Assembly (NCBI GenBank): GCA_004151065.3
Contig: NWUY0303914460.1
Coordinates: 1-12,207, forward strand
Origin: Larix sibirica
Taxonomy: Eukaryota > Streptophyta > Pinopsida > Pinales > Pinaceae
Reading direction: 5' to 3'
DNA: 12,207 nt
Position 1 is the first letter of the stretch; each line of letters begins with the position of its first letter. Made by a program: the position numbers and the translations under genes. The notes beneath the pieces were generated by a model, which saw only the letters and a program-made list of their open reading frames with translations, made no database searches and was not told the DNA's origin. Shown piece by piece: positions 1-8,760 of this stretch.

Positions 1-438
1 ACAATATTTCATTGCCTTTGACATCAATGACAACAATATTTCCAACAATTAGCTTGTACATTTGTGTTTTTTCATTTGATTCAAATTTGTTTTCATCATA
101 AGTAGTTATTTATTTCTTTTAGTTAGGTAGGTTATTTGTAGATAGTTTGAATTTTGTTGTTCTTTTCTAGTCTCTGAACATATTTTGATGCATCAAGCCT
201 ATCTCATCGACATTTTTATATGAATTCTTGATCATTTTTGGTCCAACATGCAAATTTCTATGCAATCATCTTGTTGAAGCTCGTCATTAGGTTTGGTTGT
301 TTCCACAATTCCATAGGCCGACCAAGTTTCTTTCAAATCACAACTTGTGATTATACAACACCAATTGGATCAAAATACCAACATGTTAACGATGCAAAAA
401 TGAAAAAAGAATATTCTCTAGATATACAATCAACATTG
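1..438. other. AT-rich intergenic DNA, nothing recognised
   Basis: No domain or motif was recognised on either strand. The only open stretch (238-444, plus) encodes a compositionally random peptide with no family resemblance. The short string acaatatttc occurs twice near the left edge (from 1 and from 32), which is expected in AT-rich DNA. Confidence 0.6.
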
Positions 439-466
439 CTATAAATTCTTTGCTATAAATTCTTTG
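439..466. repeat. Perfect 14-bp tandem duplication
   Basis: The unit ctataaattctttg occurs twice in direct succession (439-452 and 453-466) without a mismatch. It probably arose by replication slippage or as an insertion footprint. It lies in otherwise unannotated AT-rich DNA and contains a TATAAA string in each unit, but nothing downstream suggests a promoter. Confidence 0.85.
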
Positions 467-3321
467 AAGGCAATTGCTTGCATTCCTTTGATACATATAA
501 GTCTCCCATGTGCACAACTTTTCAAATTTATTGCTTTGTACATATCACCTCTATGTTTTGCTAATGGATTTTGTGTAATAATTGAAGAGTTTTTCATTAT
601 TTATAACTTTCTAGTTTACACAAGATTGATGAGTCCCCTTAGATGATGGATAGTTTTCATTTCTTTCAAAATTTTATATTCTCTAGATTTTTCATGCCTT
701 AGTCTGAAAATGCTATTTTCTAAAAACAATGTATGTTCATTTATTATCGATATTATTCTTCCCTGATTATAGTTAATCATTTCATAAATGATATTTTCCC
801 TCACAAAACCAACCATAAACATGGTGCAAGACTAAAGGATTATACGTGCATTTGTTTTATTATTAGTCTGGGGAAATGAGGATCCATTTTCATATCAGAA
901 ACTTGACAAACATTGAACCTCAAATAACACTAGCCTCCTATCAGAGATACATGGTATGAGTTTTCTTGTTAAGATTGAAACATATTCAATAATCTATAAT
1001 CTTTTAGAATATAGAGAGGAAGAGGCAACAAGCCCACAATTGATTATCATGTATGACAGAGGCGATAATGTCTTGAGTGAATAACCATTTTTAGTAAGTA
1101 TCACTCCCAAAAATACAATTAATAATCATGATAAGGTATGCTCATTGTCCCAAAAATTTTCTTAGTATTCCTCGTTACCACTGTCACTTTCTCGATGTGC
1201 TCAAAAGATTCCACAAATATAAGAAAAATCAAGGTAATTGACTCTCCTTCTTTGTTATGATCTTGGAAACACGAAATTGGTAAGATGAAAGATTGGATTT
1301 GAAGCATTCAAACCGGTATTCCCTTCTTAGTAATTCAAGCATTAAATGTGTTATATGCCTATTCAAGGAAACGATTCATGCAAAATTGACTAGAGGTTTG
1401 ATTGCTGTTTTTTCATAATAAGTTCTTATCAGTCATATCCTCGCATGAAGCATGTCTTCATTTAGCTCTGTTTCAATATGATCCTGCTATACTAGAATTG
1501 GTTTATGACATGGAGGATTTCCTAATTTAGAGGACATAATTTGAAGAAGCAATGTAGCCTATTTTCCTTCACAATATAACATGTGCCCAAAGCCTAGCAT
1601 TTGGAAGCTTTGTTATAAGTCTATTTTGGATTATGCCTAGAATTTTTTTGTAGATATTTCATTTTGAGTCTTTTCATTTCTCCTAGGATAATTAAAACCT
1701 CCCTTATGTCTTAGATGTTTTTTCTTATGTAGGCACAAATGTGCATTCTCATTCTTATCTATGACATGTTGGATACCTCATTCCTACCACATTTAGAGAA
1801 GAGACCCTTCCACAACAATGCCACACTGTCTTCGTAGGTAGTCCACATTTCCAAGCTAAAATTCTCAAATTTAAATTATTGGAATGTTAGAGAATGGTTG
1901 TGCCTCAGTTGACAAGTGTTAAATTGAATTTATACAACTTGTTCTCTTAAAGTATTTCACATAAGTGAGCCTATACCTCAATGGATATTACTCTTGGCTC
2001 AGATGCCATAAGGGTAAGGGGAATGTAGGAGAAAAGCAAAGTTGAAATTGAAAGTAGTAGTAGTGATAATTTTTGATATCTTAATCATAACAGGAGAATA
2101 TGATTGTTAGTTCTTGACCATCCTAGAAGGAAAGTCCACAAATATCATCCATTTGAAATTGAGTAAACATAAAACAAAATCCAATTCTTAGATATCCTAG
2201 TGCCAAATCCAGCTTGGGAGAGTTGTTACGTGTCTAGTTTTTCACAAGGATTAGTATTTTCCAAGAGGCTACATGAAGACTTCTTGCCTTATGACCCATG
2301 AGTTATTTGAAACCATGTGTATAATTAATATTTTCGCTTTCTTTTCAGAGTATTTTCATTATTTCATGTCGATCTTTTGCTCATCATTTATGAAAGGTTT
2401 GGTAATTCAATTATATTATGTTAATAGTCAAGTTGGTATTTTTATTGTAATTGTGTAGATTGGATTTGTGTTCCACCTTTCCATATAAATGTTGGTGTAA
2501 GGTTTTGCTTGAAAATATTTCATCCCCTAAAGGCAACTTGCATGTTTGATTAATTTCTTCTTAACTCTTGGGTTTTGCTTGCTTGTGCATTTTGAGCCCT
2601 TTCATCCCACTTTGGAAACACTAGTTTGATGTCTTGATCTACTCTAAATAATAGATAGTGATTTCACCCAGAAGTAAAATTTTCAGAATCCTATGTGTTC
2701 TCTAAATTTGGCCAGAAGAGATAAAGATACAAGTTGTGAGTCCCAAGAACAAGAAACATGTAGTGTTAGTAGTTGGACCAAGAACAATCCTAGTGGCCGG
2801 TCATGGTCATCCTTGCATCCAATTTGAAAAATAAATTAGAGGTGCTATATGGATCCACTAACACTCACATTAAGAAAGTTGATCTTGAGAAGGGTGAAAT
2901 GTTGAAATTCCAGTGGTCAAAATTTAAAGGAACTAGCCAAGTACTATAGAGCTTATCTCAATCAAAATAGAAGGAAAATATCCCAGTAAGTTCCACAAAG
3001 CCACTACTTTCCCCATTCAAAGTTTAGTCATTGCAATCCAAATAAGTGGAAAAATTTGGGAAATTATGTTCAATTATAAAATGGATACATGAATAACTCT
3101 GCCTAGGCTATATACACTCACTAGTAGCATGGCGATTTTTGTGATGTCATGGTGACTCCATTAGGGCTATGGATGCTCATGGGCAGTGGATAAAATCATG
3201 AGGGATATCAAATGGTTCATAGAGAAAATATTTTAATCCCAATCTATCAAGCCCTGAGAGCTAGACTATAGGTCATCTTTTTTATTTATGCTACATAAAA
3301 ATGAACCCATTATAATATCTC
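467..3321. other. Long AT-rich intergenic stretch without a recognisable gene
   Basis: Both strands were read in all frames. Open stretches here (464-646 plus, 616-822 minus, 1119-1307 minus, 2273-2458 plus) are only about 60-70 codons and match no family I know. The one structured hint is gctcagatgcca at 1997-2008. On the minus strand it resembles an initiator-Met tRNA primer binding site, but no LTR was identified next to it. Around 2740-2960 there are fairly GC-rich patches without a continuous frame. This is most likely very old transposon-derived or unique intergenic DNA. Confidence 0.55.
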
Positions 3322-3698
3322 TTCAACACAATGGATGAGGTTTCTAAAAATGGATGTGCAGGCATGATCATTGATTATCTCGCAAGGTAAGTTCATAGGA
3401 ATTGTTGGGTTCTAATACCTATTACAATGAGTATGCATAATGATTCTTATAGTTAAACATAATTAAACATCACACAACACTTTCACACAATACACATAAA
3501 TTAACCTAGAGAAACTCTTACAGGGAAAAACCAACAAATCAATGAGCTTTATCACTAATCTATTAACAACATTCTTAACGAATGTTTACAACAATGATTT
3601 ACAAGATCACAATATCTAAAGCATGAATTACTTTAGACTTACTTTAAACTCTTACAAGTTCTCTTATAAGTGCTCCCTTATCCTTACACATTACATCA

Positions 3699-3707
3699 TA
3701 TTTATAG
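3699..3707 (-). promoter_or_regulatory. TATA box copy in the 3' LTR
   Basis: This is an identical CTATAAATA on the minus strand, at the position matching 8405-8413 in the partner LTR. In a 3' LTR it could drive readthrough transcription into the left flank (below 3403), where no gene was found. Confidence 0.55.
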
Positions 3708-3813
3708 ATGAAATACACAATAGCTCGTGATACCCGAGTTAGTTATAGCTAACTACTCCATTAATGGTGATCCATAACTTCCTAACAACTTTCAGTTATT
3801 TTGTTACAGTCGA

Positions 3814-3828
3814 GTTGACTGAGTCAAC
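3814..3828. promoter_or_regulatory. Perfect 15-bp palindrome with opposed W-box-like cores in LTR U3
   Basis: The sequence GTTGACT-G-AGTCAAC contains TTGAC on both strands, the core bound by plant WRKY factors, and a central TGAGTCA of the bZIP/AP-1 type. It lies in U3 upstream of the TATA box in element orientation. The partner LTR keeps only a decayed version (around 8527-8546). Function is inferred from motif resemblance alone. Tnt1-type LTRs are known for stress-responsive U3 elements. Confidence 0.3.
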
Positions 3829-4028
3829 CTTGGTCGACCACTAGTCGATCTTCTCGTCATCTAAGTGTTCGTCAAATTCTTTCTTGCTCTATGCTCATCG
3901 ACTTCCCATCAACTTGTCATTTATGCATCGATCAATTACCGAGAATTCCACCATCTATCGACTTGTTAACTAGTTGAATACCAACTTCAACCATCGATTT
4001 ACATGCAAAGAATATAACACACCCAAAA

Positions 4029-4035
4029 TTCTCCC
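4029..4035 (-). other. Polypurine tract before the 3' LTR
   Basis: The minus strand reads AACTGGGAGAA immediately before the 3' LTR start at 4028. GGGAGA next to an LTR start of TGTTGG is typical of plant copia elements. Here the LTR start has decayed to TTTTGG. The tract would prime plus-strand DNA synthesis. Confidence 0.7.
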
Positions 4036-4083
4036 AGTTGTTGTTTTATTTGCATAAATAGGATATTTAGAACTTTAATCCAC

Positions 4084-4760
4084 TTAAGCAAGGATAACAA
4101 CCCATTGATTCCAGTAAAACTTATTTTTACTCACCGACTTGGTCAATGAGTCTGCAATGTTCTTCAAAGTGTCTACCTTTTCCAACAACACTTTCTAGTT
4201 CTCTACCATGTCTCTCAAAAGTGGTACTACACATCAATACGCTGGGTTCTTTTCTAGTAATATTACACTTTGAATGTCACAATCCAACCTAACAACATTA
4301 ATCCAATCTATGGACACGATCTCTACAACCAAACTACCTATTTTCTCACATGAGTGGCTTCCATGTATTCAACCTCAGTAGTCAACTGTACAACGATCAA
4401 CTGCCTCCTTCTCATCCAACTAACTGCCCCACTGAATAATTGGAAAACATATCCACTTGTCGATCATCCGTGGTCGAGATCTCCAAACCATTCAAAGTAA
4501 AAAAAACCATGTAAATTTATTTGGTTATTGATTTTAGGCCTCCCTTGATAGAAAATTTCATAATTCACTGTGTCGTGTTGATACTTGGATGCTCTCTTGA
4601 TTGTGGTCCATTTATCCTTTACATGTGTCGACATGTATCTGCTCAATACTCCCACCGCGTGGGAAATATTAGGTCGGCTACAGACCATTGCATACATCAT
4701 AATACCTACAACAATAGCATACGGAACACATGTACTCTATTTCTTCCTGTGTCTTAGGAC
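4084..4760 (-). pseudogene. RNase H region and polyprotein C-terminus
   Basis: RNase H removes the RNA strand after reverse transcription. A frame change near 4730 separates the RT end from MMYAMVCSRPNISHAVG (from 4700), a highly conserved copia string. The first catalytic Asp of the family DAD motif is Tyr (4499-4497) and the second is Glu (4493-4491) in FYFEWFGDLD. STSGYVFQ, LTTEVEY (Glu kept) and CDIQS (Asp kept) follow, then VLLEKVDTL and the tail ADSLTKSVSKNKF. Several stops and another frame change lie in between. The final TAA is about 55 bases from the 3' LTR, so the untranslated tail is very short. Confidence 0.88.
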
Positions 4761-4879
4761 ATTGCTCAACAAATAGTTTAACTACTATAGGAATAGGGAC
4801 CTTAACCGGTTTGCACTCCTGCATTTTGAAGTGTTTTAAAATTGTATCAACATATTTACTTTGACTTAACAAGATCCTT

Positions 4880-5575
4880 CTACCTGCTCAATCTCTCTTT
4901 ATTTCAATTCCAACAATGAAATGATTTGCATTGAGATCCTTCATGTCAAACTTGGAGGACAACTGAAACTTTACCTCCTTAATCAAATCCTTGTTATTTC
5001 CAACCAACAACATGTCATCAACATACAAAATTACATAAATAAAATTATCATCGTCTTTCCTGTTATATACACAGTCATAACCCGAATTCTCACAAATCCT
5101 AGCTACTGGATATACATCTAAAACTTCTGGTACTGCATCCTAAGTGATTACATTAAACCGTAGAGGGACTTCTTGAGCTTGCAGACAAGCTCCTTCTCTC
5201 CTTTCACTGTGAAACACTCAGGATTCTTCATATAAACTTCTTCTTTAGGATTACCATGAATAAATGATGTCTTCACGTTGATATGTTCTATTTCAAGATC
5301 AAATCATGCAGCTAAAGACATTAGTACCCTAATGGAATTTAACTTTGCAACAAGAGAGAAGATCTCACCAAAGTCAACTCCTTCAACTTGGGAATATCAT
5401 TTCATTACCAATCGATCTTTGAACTTCTTGACATGACCTACCTCATGCATATTTTTCTTAAATACTCACTTACTTCCAACAAGTTTCCTTCCATTTGGAA
5501 ATGAGACCAGATCCCATGTTTCATTCTTCAGTAAGGGCTCCATTTCATCTTCCATGGCCTTTTCTAGAGTTTACC
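4880..5575 (-). pseudogene. Reverse transcriptase region (RVT_2 type)
   Basis: This copia-type RT would copy the element RNA into DNA. It starts around AMEDEMEPLLKNETWDLV, followed by VFKK with the preceding conserved Trp changed to a stop (TGA). YSQVEGVDF, then IEHINVKTSFIHG represent the finger and motif A: the catalytic Asp of the usual DVKTAFLHG is Asn (5279-5277). CKLKKSLYGL is kept, but the next Gln is a TAA. The motif C YVDD is intact (5025-5014), within VILYVDDMLLVG. LSSKFDMKDL and ILLSQSKYVDTIL close the domain. Loss of one of the three catalytic Asp residues plus stops and a frame change disable it. Confidence 0.9.
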
Positions 5576-5799
5576 CTCTATCGTGTCAATTGATTGCTTT
5601 GTAGACCCAATATCATCTTCTATGGTAGATAATGCAAAAGTAGAGAAAATGTATTCCTAGAATCTACATTTTGGGTTGTTTCTTTGCTTTACCAGACCTC
5701 CTAATGATCAGAGTCTACTATTCCACCTCTTCGTTGGATTCAATTGACTCATATGAATCCATGTTTTCATTGTTCATTTCAAACTCCTACTTTTATAGT

Positions 5800-6789
5800 T
5801 CCTTTTCCCTTCTGACCTCTTCAACCCTGTAAGTACCTTCGAATTCTCTAAAGATCACATCTCTACTATAAAATTCCTTTATTAAGACTGGATTCCAAGG
5901 ATTATACTACTTGAATCCATCCATGTACTCGAGGAAGATGAATTTCATAGACTTTCTATCGGTTTTCTTCTTTTCTCCTTTGGGATATGCACAAAGGCAT
6001 CACACCCAAAGAATTTGAGACTCTTCAGGAGAGGGCCTCTTAATAGCCCATGCCTCATATGGATTCTTTTTTACCAGATCCATAGATGATGACCTATTCA
6101 CCAAGTAGCATGTCGTGCCAACTGCTTCTTCCCAAAATTCTTGTGTGATAATTGCACCATTGATTATGATCCTCACTTTATGCATCACCATTCTATTCAT
6201 TCGTTCAACAAATCCATTATGTTGAGGCATGCATGGATATGTGTTTTGTCTAGCTATATTGCGCTTTCTGCAGAATTGGTCGAACGTCTTACTACATAAT
6301 TCTCCTTCGTTATCAATTATTCACACCTTGATCTTTCTATTAGTCTATTTTTCTAGAAGATCTTTGAACTCTTGGAACATTTCAAAAACATTAGATTTCT
6401 TCCTAAAAAATACAACCATGTCATTATGGAGAAATCATCTATGAAATAAATGTAATACTGGTATCTCCCTAGTGACAAGGCTAATATTGGTCCAAACACA
6501 TTACTATGTATAACTCCAATATTTCCTTATGCCTTGTAGCACCAGATGATAAACTTACATGAGTTTGTTTACCATAAATGAAATGTTCACAGAAGACTAC
6601 TTCTTTAGAATAATTAGAGAGACCTTTAACCACACGTTTATTGTGCATAGAACGAATACTTTCTCACCAAAGTGTCCCATCTGCTGATGCCACAACATGG
6701 CCGAGACAACTAGACAAGAGCATATATAATCGGATTCAATCAATATTGTTTTTGCACATCCATTGGTGTCTATTCTTCCCAATAGATTG
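5800..6789 (-). pseudogene. Integrase region
   Basis: The integrase would insert the cDNA into the host chromosome. The HHCC zinc domain keeps LWHQQMGH and FCEH, but the last Cys is Phe (6582-6580). One frame change falls inside this domain. In the DDE core, the first Asp of the HSD motif is Asn (HSN, 6502-6500). The second Asp survives in IDNEGELC (6314-6312), as does the Glu in NGFVERMNR (6206-6204). The stretch 6230-6000 is open and contains EFWEEAVGTTCYLVNRS, a typical copia integrase segment. A C-terminal SRDVIFREFEG, shared with Tnt1-type elements, lies near 5860-5830. With one catalytic Asp lost and two further frame changes in the core, the enzyme is inactive. Confidence 0.9.
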
Positions 6790-7109
6790 TACAATTTTCT
6801 AGTCCAAACTCCGCCCATCAATACCATCACTCCTTGCACCATCTTACATGTATCTTTCTCAAATACAGATTGCACACCTACATTTCCCAGATTATTGACA
6901 GATATAATGTTTTGAGCCAAACTTGGGATATGCAGTACTCCTAGAAGAGTTCCTCTCCTTCCATCTTTTAACAATAGTCTAACTTTACCTCATCCGATAA
7001 TCCTAGCCAGTGAATAATCTCCTAGAAGAACATCACCACCATTGTATTTCTCATATTAAAAAAACCACTCTATGTGTGGTGTCATATTATATGATGCACA
7101 TGAGTCAAT
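6790..7109 (-). pseudogene. Aspartic protease region
   Basis: The retropepsin-type protease releases the mature proteins from the polyprotein. The active-site loop reads LIDSCASYNMTPH, where the family has DSGASYHMTPH: the catalytic Asp is present (7104-7106), but the obligatory Gly of the D-S/T-G triad is Cys (7098-7100). A TGA replaces the Trp normally found just before this loop. Downstream, LLLKDGRRGTLLGVLHIP and LAQNIISVNNLG match the conserved flap and C-terminal stretch, and FEKDTCKMVQG follows. It is in the same frame as the end of Gag, so this part is the best preserved run of the polyprotein. Boundaries are approximate. Confidence 0.85.
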
Positions 7110-7980
7110 CAATCAAGATTCATGATCTGACTGTGTACTTGTCAAAGATAAATACACATCCCCTTTTTCTTCTGGGGAAGGATTACCATTTGTCGACTGT
7201 CCTTACTCAGATCCTTTTCTCTTCTTGACTCCCACCAACTTACAATCCCGCTTATAGTTCTTGACTTTACCACATTGCCAACATTTTCACGTCTTTGAAC
7301 CAAGGGATTTAGATTTGGTCTTAGATCTACCCCTTGAATTTGATATTCTACTGAAGGATTTACCTTTTCCTCTGTCGACCAATTAAACTCTCACCATCAA
7401 TGCATCGTGGGTTGAAACTTCCATGTTCTTTCATATAATCTCCTCTAACAATGTAGATGCAACCACATCATCCATATTCAATTTGGTATTATTGCTTCCA
7501 ATAGCCACAACTAGGCTATCCCATGGGTTTGGAAAATAACACAACAAACTGATACATTTCTCCTCCTCAGTAATTTTAATATCCACAGACAACAATTGAC
7601 TAATCACAATGTTGATATCATTCAAGTTCTCTATAACTGATTTTCCCTTATTCATCCTTAGAAGGTATAGTTTCGTTTGAAGGTATTATTAACTATATAT
7701 TTTGACTGGTATAGGTTCCCCAACTTTTCCCATAGTTTCTTTGTAGTGTCTTCTTATGAGACATTCAACAACACATAATTTTCTAAAAAAAATTGGATTG
7801 TACTCCTTTCTTTCCTATTGATATTCTATCAATCTTCCTTCGACATACCTATTAGAGTGGTTCCAAGGTCGAAAACAACCCATTGCTCCCGATATACAAG
7901 GAGATCCTCCATTTCTAGATTCCAAAGCTCAAAATTCCATCCATTAAAGTTTCAATTTCTATCCTCAAACTACCAGCCAT
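7110..7980 (-). pseudogene. Gag region (UBN2/Retrotran_gag_2 type) with zinc knuckle
   Basis: This is the structural capsid and nucleocapsid part. The start MAGS is followed after a frame change by FELWNLEMEDLL, a typical copia Gag N-terminus. The middle (7655-7431) is open and contains SQLLSVDIKITEEEK and DSLVVAIGSN, hallmarks of this Gag family. The nucleocapsid knuckle lies at 7283-7242 and reads CWQCGKVKNYKRDC. Both first cysteines and the last are kept, but the metal-binding His of the CX2CX4HX4C pattern is Asn and the usual Gly before it is Lys. A TGA stands just before the knuckle. Further stops include a TGA where family members have the Trp of the KEDW motif. RNA binding and particle formation would be lost. 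Confidence 0.88.
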
Positions 7981-8091
7981 TCTCAACTATGAATTAGTTG
8001 TTCTGAAAATCCCACTAAAACTAGGAATTATCCAGATCCGGGACCAAGCCAAACTCTCAGCAACAAATGCATGCCCCTGAAGCCAAATATA

Positions 8092-8103
8092 GATTTGATA
8101 CCA
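8092..8103 (-). other. Primer binding site for initiator tRNA-Met
   Basis: The minus strand reads TGGTATCAAATC, which matches the plant copia consensus TGGTATCAGAGC at 10 of 12 positions, including the first eight. It begins two bases inside the 5' LTR, as expected. The following leader contains wording common in Tork-type elements. Minus-strand cDNA synthesis would begin here. Confidence 0.9.
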
Positions 8104-8404
8104 ACTATTAGGTTTTAATACCTATTACAGTAAGTATGCATAACGATTCTCCCAGTTAAACAAAATTAAACAATGGCACAAAACAATTTCACATAGTACA
8201 CAAAAATTACCCCGGAAAACCCTTTATAGGGAAAAACCAACAAACCAATGGGATTTACCGCTCATCTATTAACAACAATCTTAACCAATTTTTACAACAA
8301 TGATTTACAAGATCGCAACAGCTTAAGAGTGAATTCACTTACACTTAATTTCAACTCATACAAGTTCTCTTACAAGTGCTCCCTTAGCCTTTCACATTAC
8401 AACA

Positions 8405-8413
8405 TATTTATAG
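8405..8413 (-). promoter_or_regulatory. TATA box of the 5' LTR promoter
   Basis: The minus strand reads CTATAAATA here. The same nine bases are conserved at the matching place in the other LTR (3699-3707) although the surrounding LTR has diverged strongly. About 350 bases of the LTR lie upstream as U3 and about 300 downstream as R-U5, the usual layout. Transcription would start about 30 bases further on, near 8375. Whether the promoter still works cannot be seen. Confidence 0.7.
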
Positions 8414-8442
8414 ATGCAATACACACTAGACCATGATACCTG

Positions 8443-8460
8443 AGTTAGTTACAACTAACT
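8443..8460. promoter_or_regulatory. 18-bp palindrome about 30 bp upstream of the LTR TATA box
   Basis: The arms AGTTAGTT and AACTAACT are perfect reverse complements around a 2-base spacer. The corresponding site in the 3' LTR (3737-3754) keeps the structure with one mismatch. Position just upstream of the TATA box and survival in both diverged LTRs suggest a promoter element such as a dimer-binding site. AACTAAC resembles MYB-type sites of plants, which is inference only. Confidence 0.35.
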
Positions 8461-8474
8461 GCCAACTAACTGCC
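8453..8474. repeat. 11-bp tandem duplication in the 5' LTR
   Basis: The unit aactaactgcc occurs twice without mismatch (8453-8463, 8464-8474). The partner LTR has only one, decayed copy at the corresponding place (around 3747-3757). This accounts for 11 of the roughly 29 extra bases of the 5' LTR and happened after insertion, when both LTRs should have been identical. Confidence 0.8.
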
Positions 8475-8760
8475 CCATTAATGGTGATCCATAAATTCCT
8501 AACCTTTTTTAATTATTCTATTACAATTGACTTGAATAAGTAAACCTTATTCGACCACTAGTAAAGCTTCTCGTCATCCAAGTGTTCTTTAAATTCTTTC
8601 CCACTTTATGCTCATCGACTTACCATGACCAGTCAACTATGAGTCAATCTGTCGAGCAAACTTCCACCGTATGTCAAATTCAATTCCAGTTGACTTGTTA
8701 AATAGTCGACTATCAACTTTGAATGTTGATTTACATGCAAAGAATAAAACACTTCCACTA

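Larger units (their letters stand above)
3403..4028 (-). repeat. 3' LTR of the copia element
   Basis: This is the left-hand copy, the 3' LTR in element orientation. The plus-strand left end TGTTGGG is a canonical retroviral-type terminus. The right end (cccaaaa, 4022-4028) abuts the purine tract. Compared with the 5' LTR it is about 29 bp shorter, with many scattered substitutions and small indels, which indicates an old insertion. The U3 half is rich in TCGAC/GTCGA strings and carries a perfect palindrome at 3814-3828. Confidence 0.9.
4084..7980 (-). pseudogene. Copia gag-pol polyprotein, multiply disabled
   Basis: This is the single reading region of the element, about 1,300 codons, matching the usual length of Tork/Tnt1 polyproteins. 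The start is placed at the ATG at 7980-7978 (MAGS...), about 120 nt downstream of the primer site. The end is the TAA at 4086-4084, shortly after the conserved RNase H tail ADSLTKSVS. Following conserved motifs along the strand, the frame changes at least eight times: two in Gag, one in the integrase zinc region, two in the integrase core, one in RT and two in RNase H. There are also many in-frame stops. No functional protein can be made. Domain entries below give the surviving motifs. Confidence 0.93.
3403..8760 (-). mobile_element. Degenerate full-length Ty1/copia LTR retrotransposon (Tork/Tnt1-like)
   Basis: This is a copy-and-paste element that would be transcribed from its 5' LTR, reverse transcribed in a Gag particle and inserted by integrase. 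The sequence shows two related direct LTRs (3403-4028 and 8106-8760), a primer binding site just inside the right LTR, a purine tract just inside the left LTR, and minus-strand Gag, protease, integrase, RT and RNase H in that order. Integrase before RT is diagnostic of copia rather than gypsy. Motif wording (YVDDMLLVG, VVAIGSN, ADSLTKSVS) fits the Tork branch that includes Tnt1. Length, about 5.36 kb, is normal for the group. The reading frame is destroyed by frameshifts, stops and active-site changes. No convincing 5-bp target duplication is left: ggaat on the left, gcgac on the right. Confidence 0.95.
8106..8760 (-). repeat. 5' LTR of the copia element
   Basis: This is the right-hand copy and, in element orientation, the 5' LTR that carries the promoter. 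It aligns end to end with 3403-4028; by eye roughly four of five bases agree. Shared blocks include gggaaaaaccaacaaa, acaacaatgatttacaaga, aagttctctta and atggtgatccata. Its inner end, next to the primer site, reads TATTAGG on the plus strand where the other copy has the canonical TGTTGGG. The outer end is placed at 8760 because the ancestral terminus TGTTGG, the inverted partner of the inner end, best explains both diverged copies. A shorter boundary at 8751 is also possible. The copy carries an 11-bp tandem duplication that its partner lacks. Confidence 0.9.

Noticed and set aside
1380-1640. Possible coding trace (plus strand, around HEACLHLALFQYDPAILE)
   Set aside because: It is a short run without recognisable motifs and is broken by stops; indistinguishable from chance.
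4521-4776. Plus-strand open frames of 78 and 63 codons
   Set aside because: They are antisense to the copia RNase H region and have no family resemblance.
8248-8436. 62-codon open frame on the plus strand
   Set aside because: It lies wholly inside the 5' LTR, antisense to the element.
3403-8760. CRISPR array or host gene with introns
   Set aside because: The direct repeats are two LTRs with a retroelement between them, and the coding traces are all copia domains.
3403-8760. The system as an intact or novel mobile element
   Set aside because: Domain order, primer site and motifs match a known Ty1/copia group; only the decay pattern and the LTR details are individual.
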